40,666 bases of DNA from assembly GCF_016900315.1 (NCBI RefSeq), contig NZ_JACSNQ010000017.1, positions 1-40,666 on the forward strand, read 5' to 3'. The notes below the pieces were generated by a model that saw nothing but the letters and a program-made list of their open reading frames with translations, had not been told where the DNA came from and did not search any database. Of the stretch, positions 37,007-40,666 are shown piece after piece. The position numbers and the translations under genes were made by a program. Source of the stretch: Olsenella profusa (lineage in GTDB: Bacteria; Actinomycetota; Coriobacteriia; Coriobacteriales; Atopobiaceae). Position 1 is the stretch's first letter. Every line of letters starts with the position of its first letter.

Positions 37007-38080
37007 CTACAGCACGGTCAGCGCCTTGGGGTAGGAGTTCAGGACCTCGCAGCCGTCCTCGGTGACGATGACGAGGTCCTCGATGCGCACGCCCATGTCG
37101 CCGGGCAGGTAGATGCCGGGCTCGATGGAGAAGCACTGGCCGGGGCGGACGGGCTCGTCGTGGGTGGCCGAGACGTCGCCGGGCTCGTGGTCCACGAGGC
37201 CGATCTGGTGGCCCAGGCGGTGCGTGAAGGCCTCGCCCCAGCCGGCGTCCTCGATGACCTGGCGCGCGGCGCGGTCGATCTGGGCAAAGGTGACGCCCGG
37301 GCGCACGATCTTCTCGGCGGCCTCGTTGGCGCGCAGCACCGTGTCGTAGACCTTGCGCTGGTGGGCGGTCGGCTCGGCGGTGAAGAAGGTGCGGGTCATG
37401 TCGGAGCAGTACCAGTCCTGCTTGCAGCCCACGTCAAAGAGGACCATGTCGCCGGGGGCAAGCGCGGTGTCGTCGGGCTCGTGGTGCGGGTCGGCCGCGT
37501 GGTCTCCGAAGCTTACGATGGGGGAGAACGAGTGGCCCTGCGCGCCGAGGCGCCGGTACTCGCCCAGGAGCCCGTCGGCGATCTGGCGCTCCGTCACGCC
37601 CGGGCGGAGCTGGCTTGCCAGCCAGCCCATCGCGGCGTCGTTGGTGGCGGACGCCGCGCGCATGAGGTCCTGCTCGCGTGCGTCCTTGACCGAGCGGGCG
37701 TCGTCCACCACGTCGGAGGCCAGCACGTAGCCGGAGGCCGCGTCGGACTCCATGAGCGGCACGAGCCAGCGGGCCGCGAGGTCCTTGTCCACGCCGAGCG
37801 GCTGGTCTGCCGCGCACGCGGCGGCCACCAGCGGTACGGGGTCGTCGGTGTCGGAGAAGCTCACCACGCGGGCGCCGCAGCCGGAGGCGTCCGGGAAGAG
37901 GCGGTTCGCAAAGAGCGTGGGCTCGCCCGTCGCGGGCACGAGCAGCGCGAGGAAGCGCTCGTAGGGCTCGGTGTAGTAGCCACAGAGCCACCAGATGGAG
38001 AGCGGGTCCACCACCAGCGCCTGCTCGAGGTTCCTTCTCGCCATGTTCTGCCGGACGCGTGCCAGACGGCTGGTGTCCAT
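37007..38080 (-). CDS. M24 family metallopeptidase (Xaa-Pro dipeptidase/aminopeptidase P-like)
   Basis: 357 residues from ATG 38080 (AGGGAG on the minus strand just upstream). An N-terminal creatinase-like domain (RLARVRQNMARRNLEQALVVDPLSIWWLCGY) is followed by a pita-bread domain. Metal ligands: Asp in VLFDVGCKQDWYCSDMTRTFF (two Asp), His in HRLGHQIGLVDHEPGD, Glu in FSIEPGIYLPGDMGVRIEDLV (two Glu). It removes or splits Xaa-Pro peptides in the cytoplasm. About 355 residues matches the Gram-positive YpdF/PepQ form. GGCGAGAAGGAACC lies inside codons 11-16 of the gene (38029-38042). It is convergent with nagB and divergent from veg. Confidence 0.92.
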   Translation of the reverse strand: MDTSRLARVRQNMARRNLEQALVVDPLSIWWLCGYYTEPYERFLALLVPATGEPTLFANRLFPDASGCGARVVSFSDTDDPVPLVAAACAADQPLGVDKDLAARWLVPLMESDAASGYVLASDVVDDARSVKDAREQDLMRAASATNDAAMGWLASQLRPGVTERQIADGLLGEYRRLGAQGHSFSPIVSFGDHAADPHHEPDDTALAPGDMVLFDVGCKQDWYCSDMTRTFFTAEPTAHQRKVYDTVLRANEAAEKIVRPGVTFAQIDRAARQVIEDAGWGEAFTHRLGHQIGLVDHEPGDVSATHDEPVRPGQCFSIEPGIYLPGDMGVRIEDLVIVTEDGCEVLNSYPKALTVL

Positions 38081-38202
38081 GAGGCTCCCTTCGTCGTGCC
38101 TGCTGCTGTGCTGCGGGCAGTGTAGCACGTGGCCCAAGAGGCCGGCTCCCCGTTGCCCATGGCGTGTCGCGTGGTCATCTCATGGCAAGAGGTTGAACCA
38201 GA

Positions 38203-38232
38203 TTGCACCCCGGTCCCCTTGCGTAATATGAT
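38203..38232 (+). promoter_or_regulatory. Candidate promoter of veg-ispE
   Basis: TTGCAC (38203-38208), an 18-bp spacer, TATGAT (38227-38232). The leader is about 50 nt. The region is clearly more AT-rich than its surroundings. Confidence 0.6.
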
Positions 38233-38288
38233 GGAATGCCCCTGATTTTGGATATTTCCGCCCGGCCGGGCGCGTGGAGGTTCGCAAC

Positions 38289-38585
38289 ATGGAGAACGAG
38301 ATTCCGTCCGTCAACCGCATCGACGAGATCCGCGAGGCGCTGAGCTCGCTGGAGGGCAAGCGCCTCAAGGTCAAGGCCAACATGGGCCGCTCTCGCATCG
38401 TCGAGCGCACCGGCACCCTCATGCACGCGCACCCGTCGCTGTTCATCGTCGAGGTCGAGGAGCGCCGCGGCCGCACCGCGCGCCAGTCCTACCAGTACGT
38501 GGACGTGCTCACCGGCACCGTCGAGCTCTTTGACGCAGAGACGGGCGAGCGCCTCTTCGACTTTGTCGAGAGCTCCGGCGAGTAG
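38289..38585 (+). CDS. veg: Veg family protein
   Basis: 98 residues from ATG 38289 (GGAGG at 38276-38280). The family pattern is clear: IDEIREALSSLEGKRLKVKANMGRSRIVERTGTL, then HPSLFIVEVEE and SYQYVDVLTGTVEL. In Bacillus, Veg is a small, highly expressed protein that stimulates biofilm matrix genes; its biochemical action is not settled. The gene usually lies upstream of ispE, as here (12-bp gap), which supports the call. Confidence 0.88.
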   Translation: MENEIPSVNRIDEIREALSSLEGKRLKVKANMGRSRIVERTGTLMHAHPSLFIVEVEERRGRTARQSYQYVDVLTGTVELFDAETGERLFDFVESSGE

Positions 38586-38597
38586 GAGCCCCCTCGC

Positions 38598-39464
38598 ATG
38601 GCCAGCCCCGTGGTCGTCGAGACCCCCTGCAAGGTCAACCTGCATCTTGGCGTCCATCACCAGAAGGACGCCCGCGGCTACCATCGCGTGGACTCCGTCA
38701 TGGTGCCCGTGGCGCTGACGGACACCGTGGAGGCACGCCCCGCCCGCGGCCTCTCCGTGCGCTTTGAGCCCGCCCTTGAGGTCCCCGTCGAGAAGACCGG
38801 CGTCTGGCGTGCGGCGACGCTGCTCGCCGAGGCGCTCGGCGTGGCGCCCGACGTGGAGCTGCGGGTTCGCGCGCGGATTCCGGTGCGCGCGGGCCTTGGT
38901 GGGTCCTCGGCAGACGCGGGCGCGGCGCTGCGGGCGCTCTGCGAGCTCTGGGGCGTCGACGCGCTCGACGAGCGCGTGGTGGGCGTCGCGCGGCGCGTGG
39001 GCGCTGACGTTGCCTTCTTCCTGCGGCCCGAGCCGGCGCTCTTCCTGGGGGCGGGCGACGTGTTCGAGCGCGCGTTCCCGGCGCTTGACGCGTACCTGGC
39101 GCTGGTGATGCCGAGCTCAGGCGGCGGCTCCACCCCGCAGGCCTATGCGGAGTTCGACCGCTCCGGCATCGATCCCGCCCCCTACGGCGGCATGTGCGCG
39201 GCGCTTGAGGGGGGAGACGTCGCCGTCGTGGCCGCGCGTCTCCACAATAATCTCGCTGACGCGGCGCGGGCCCTCTGCCCGGAGGTCGCGGTGGTGGAGG
39301 GGTGGCTGCGTGCGCAGCCCGGCGTGCTTGCCGCCCAGGTCACAGGCTCGGGAAGCTGCTCGTTCGCGCTGTGCGAGGGAGAGCGCGCCGCCTGCGAGGT
39401 GGCCGAGCGGGCCGCTTCGGAGCGCGGATGGCGCTCTTGGGCAACAAAGACTTGGACATACTGA
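38598..39464 (+). CDS. ispE: 4-(cytidine 5'-diphospho)-2-C-methyl-D-erythritol kinase
   Basis: 288 residues. The GHMP kinase of the MEP isoprenoid pathway. Motif 1 is ETPCKVNLHLGV, with the usual Ala-Lys-Ile/Val-Asn pattern as Cys-Lys-Val-Asn. The ATP loop is PVRAGLGGSSADAGAAL (about residues 96-112). Next comes GADVAFFL, and the third motif is QVTGSGSCSFAL. It follows veg and is probably co-transcribed. The C-terminus (WRSWATKTWTY) overlaps the -35 of the following tRNA promoter, so its last codons double as a regulatory site. The presence of ispE implies isoprenoid synthesis by MEP rather than mevalonate. Confidence 0.93.
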   Translation: MASPVVVETPCKVNLHLGVHHQKDARGYHRVDSVMVPVALTDTVEARPARGLSVRFEPALEVPVEKTGVWRAATLLAEALGVAPDVELRVRARIPVRAGLGGSSADAGAALRALCELWGVDALDERVVGVARRVGADVAFFLRPEPALFLGAGDVFERAFPALDAYLALVMPSSGGGSTPQAYAEFDRSGIDPAPYGGMCAALEGGDVAVVAARLHNNLADAARALCPEVAVVEGWLRAQPGVLAAQVTGSGSCSFALCEGERAACEVAERAASERGWRSWATKTWTY

Positions 39465-39480
39465 GAAAGTCTGCTATACT
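39452..39480 (+). promoter_or_regulatory. Promoter of tRNA-Pro, inside the ispE end
   Basis: TTGGAC (39452-39457), exactly 17 bp, TATACT (39475-39480). The tRNA starts 13 bp downstream. It is the best consensus promoter in the window. The -35 lies in the last codons of ispE. Confidence 0.8.
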
Positions 39481-39492
39481 CTTCTGCCGCTT

Positions 39493-39569
<77 letters not shown>

Positions 39570-39579
39570 TGCACGTTCA

Positions 39580-39609
39580 GGGGTCGTCGGCTTGCCGGCG
39601 GCCCCTTTT
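39580..39609 (+). terminator. Rho-independent terminator after tRNA-Pro
   Basis: 11-bp stem GGGGTCGTCGG/CCGGCGGCCCC with two T-G pairs and loop CTTG, then TTTT. Confidence 0.9.
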
Positions 39610-39696
39610 CTTGTCGTGGGCTTGTCGTGGTGCGCGGGCGGGTTGACCCGGGCGCGCGGGCGCGACCGCAGGGCCGCGTGGGCGCGCGGCGCGTGG

Positions 39697-40569
39697 TCAG
39701 CCTCGAGGTTCTTCTCGCCAGGGACCCTCCCGCCGGACGGTGGCGAGCATGTGCCGCGGCACGGCGTGGAGGGCGCAGCTGCCGATGACGTGGCCCGCGG
39801 CCCGCTTGGCCGCGTCGCTTGCGTTGCTCGTGGCGTAGGCGTGGTCGAAGCGCACGAGCATGGCCAGGTCGTTGCCGCCGTCGCCGTAGACCGCCACCTC
39901 GTCCTCCCCAAAGCCGAGGCGCGCGGCAAGCCAGGACAGCGCCTCGCCCTTGTTCACACGCGCGTCCGTGAGCTCGAAGAGGTCCCCGTCAAACGAGGCG
40001 TTCACGATCGTGTCCGCGTGCTCGGCCACGAAGGCCGCAAGCTCGCGCTTCTCGTCGGGGTCGGCGGTGCGGCAGTTGACCTTGCAGATGGGGCGGGCCA
40101 GCACGGCCGCGTCGGTCTGGTCGAAGAGCTGGTCGGGAGGGGTGGGACGACGCCGCTGGCGCCACGCAGCGAGTCGTCCCGCCAGCCCGCGCGAGGGCCG
40201 GAAGCTTGCCACAAACTGCTCGTGCGATCCGCGCACCAGCGTGAGCTCGGGGTCGATGCAGCTGAGGCAGCACCGCGGAAAGCCGGCGAGGAGCTCCTCG
40301 AGCGTGGCGGGGGCGATGGGCACGTGGCGAAGCAGCTCGCCGCGCGTATCCCGGATAAAGGCCCCGTTGCCGCTCACCGTCTCAAGCGGCAGATTCCCGA
40401 AGCCGAGCTCGCGTGCGTGATGGACGGCCCGACCGGTGGCCAACGCCACGTGGCGCCCGGCGCGCAGTACCGCCTCGAGCCGCGTGAGGATGGCGCGGTC
40501 CGTCTCGTGGAGCGCGTTGAAGAGCGTGCCGTCGAGGTCGCTGGCAAAGAGCTTGATCAGAGGTATCAC
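39697..40569 (-). CDS. Cof-type HAD-IIB phosphatase
   Basis: 290 residues from GTG 40569. Motif I is LFASDLDGTLFNALHE, motif II ALATGRAVHHA, motif III a Lys in ARVNKGEALSWLAARLG, motif IV VAVYGDGGNDLAMLVRFDHAYATSNA. The C2B cap between motifs II and III includes CCLSCIDPELTLVRGSHEQFV. It is of the same family as the gene at 31633 but not a close copy. The substrate is probably a small phosphorylated metabolite. The extreme 3' end of the coding frame contains an exact GGCGAGAAGAACCT (39719-39706), translated as REEP near the last residues, so the C-terminus may have been shaped by that element. A minus-strand promoter lies just upstream. Confidence 0.9.
   Translation of the reverse strand: MIPLIKLFASDLDGTLFNALHETDRAILTRLEAVLRAGRHVALATGRAVHHARELGFGNLPLETVSGNGAFIRDTRGELLRHVPIAPATLEELLAGFPRCCLSCIDPELTLVRGSHEQFVASFRPSRGLAGRLAAWRQRRRPTPPDQLFDQTDAAVLARPICKVNCRTADPDEKRELAAFVAEHADTIVNASFDGDLFELTDARVNKGEALSWLAARLGFGEDEVAVYGDGGNDLAMLVRFDHAYATSNASDAAKRAAGHVIGSCALHAVPRHMLATVRREGPWREEPRG
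39706..39719 (-). repeat. Exact copy of motif GGCGAGAAGAACCT (minus strand)
   Basis: Reads AGGTTCTTCTCGCC on the plus strand. It overlaps the last codons of the HAD gene, in the convergent gap with tRNA-Pro. Confidence 0.9.
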
Positions 40570-40596
40570 CTGCCGTCGTGTTCTGGTGTCGCGGCA

Positions 40597-40626
40597 AGTA
40601 TAGCCCGCGGGCCCCCGCGTTGTCTG
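40597..40626 (-). promoter_or_regulatory. Candidate promoter of the second Cof-type gene (minus strand)
   Basis: On the minus strand: CAGACA (40626-40621), an 18-bp spacer, TATACT (40602-40597). The leader is about 20 nt. The same -35 hexamer is used in front of murE. Confidence 0.55.
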
Positions 40627-40666
40627 GGGCTCTGCCCGCCGCGCCTCCCGCGACGCCCCGCTGCCC

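Overview
This is a GC-rich actinobacterial chromosome segment. I read it as class Coriobacteriia (Olsenella/Atopobium/Collinsella-like); this is an inference from gene content, not a database match. The signs are very high GC with actinobacterial gene pairs (mazG - divIC/ftsB-like - ppx, dnaX-ybaB-recR) mixed with genes common in low-GC anaerobes: GlgC plus GlgD, an amylase-MalQ fusion, Veg, an iron-sulfur-less MutY, a two-domain rubrerythrin and an iron alcohol dehydrogenase. Rubrerythrin and the alcohol dehydrogenase fit a fermentative anaerobe. There are no rRNA, phage, IS or CRISPR genes.

Layout. 1-2198: tail of dnaX, ybaB/ebfC, recR and a membrane-anchored unknown. 2387-5582: tRNA-Asp, a HAD-IB phosphatase, an Rrf2 regulator overlapping a MutY-type glycosylase, and rubrerythrin with its terminator. 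5583-6307: a non-coding block filled by a regular repeat array. 6308-18090: a six-gene glycogen cluster (glgB, glgP, glgC, glgD, glgA, amylase-malQ fusion), all on the plus strand; it makes ADP-glucose, builds and branches glycogen, and breaks it down again. 18091-20337: one orphan gene with a PD-(D/E)XK/DUF559-like C-terminus, enclosed by two mirror-image repeat arrays. 20338-26934: mfd, a repeat block, mazG, a divIC/ftsB-like gene, ppx. 26956-29380: tRNA-Leu, tRNA-Glu and, on the minus strand, two overlapping paralogous TPR-like genes. 29788-32463: iron alcohol dehydrogenase, another repeat array, a Cof-type HAD phosphatase. 32533-36790: murE (minus), tRNA-Val, rph, rdgB/xtp, nagB. 36791-40602: a double hairpin, an M24 peptidase (minus), veg, ispE, tRNA-Pro and a second Cof-type HAD phosphatase (minus).

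The most unusual content is non-coding. Five intergenic arrays (5631-6112, 18317-18539, 19854-20075, 24003-24142, 31156-31476) are built from a degenerate unit of about 24 bp whose core is TTA-N13-GTT. Successive units start 40-42 bp apart, about four helical turns. In all five the plus-oriented units come first and the minus-oriented units follow, so each array is convergent (>>> <<<). The two arrays around the orphan gene are inverted copies of each other, spacers included. A second short motif, GGCGAGAAGAACCT, occurs exactly six times, with many close variants, and tends to bracket or bisect these arrays and to sit at gene edges. I know of no described system with this combination; its function is open.
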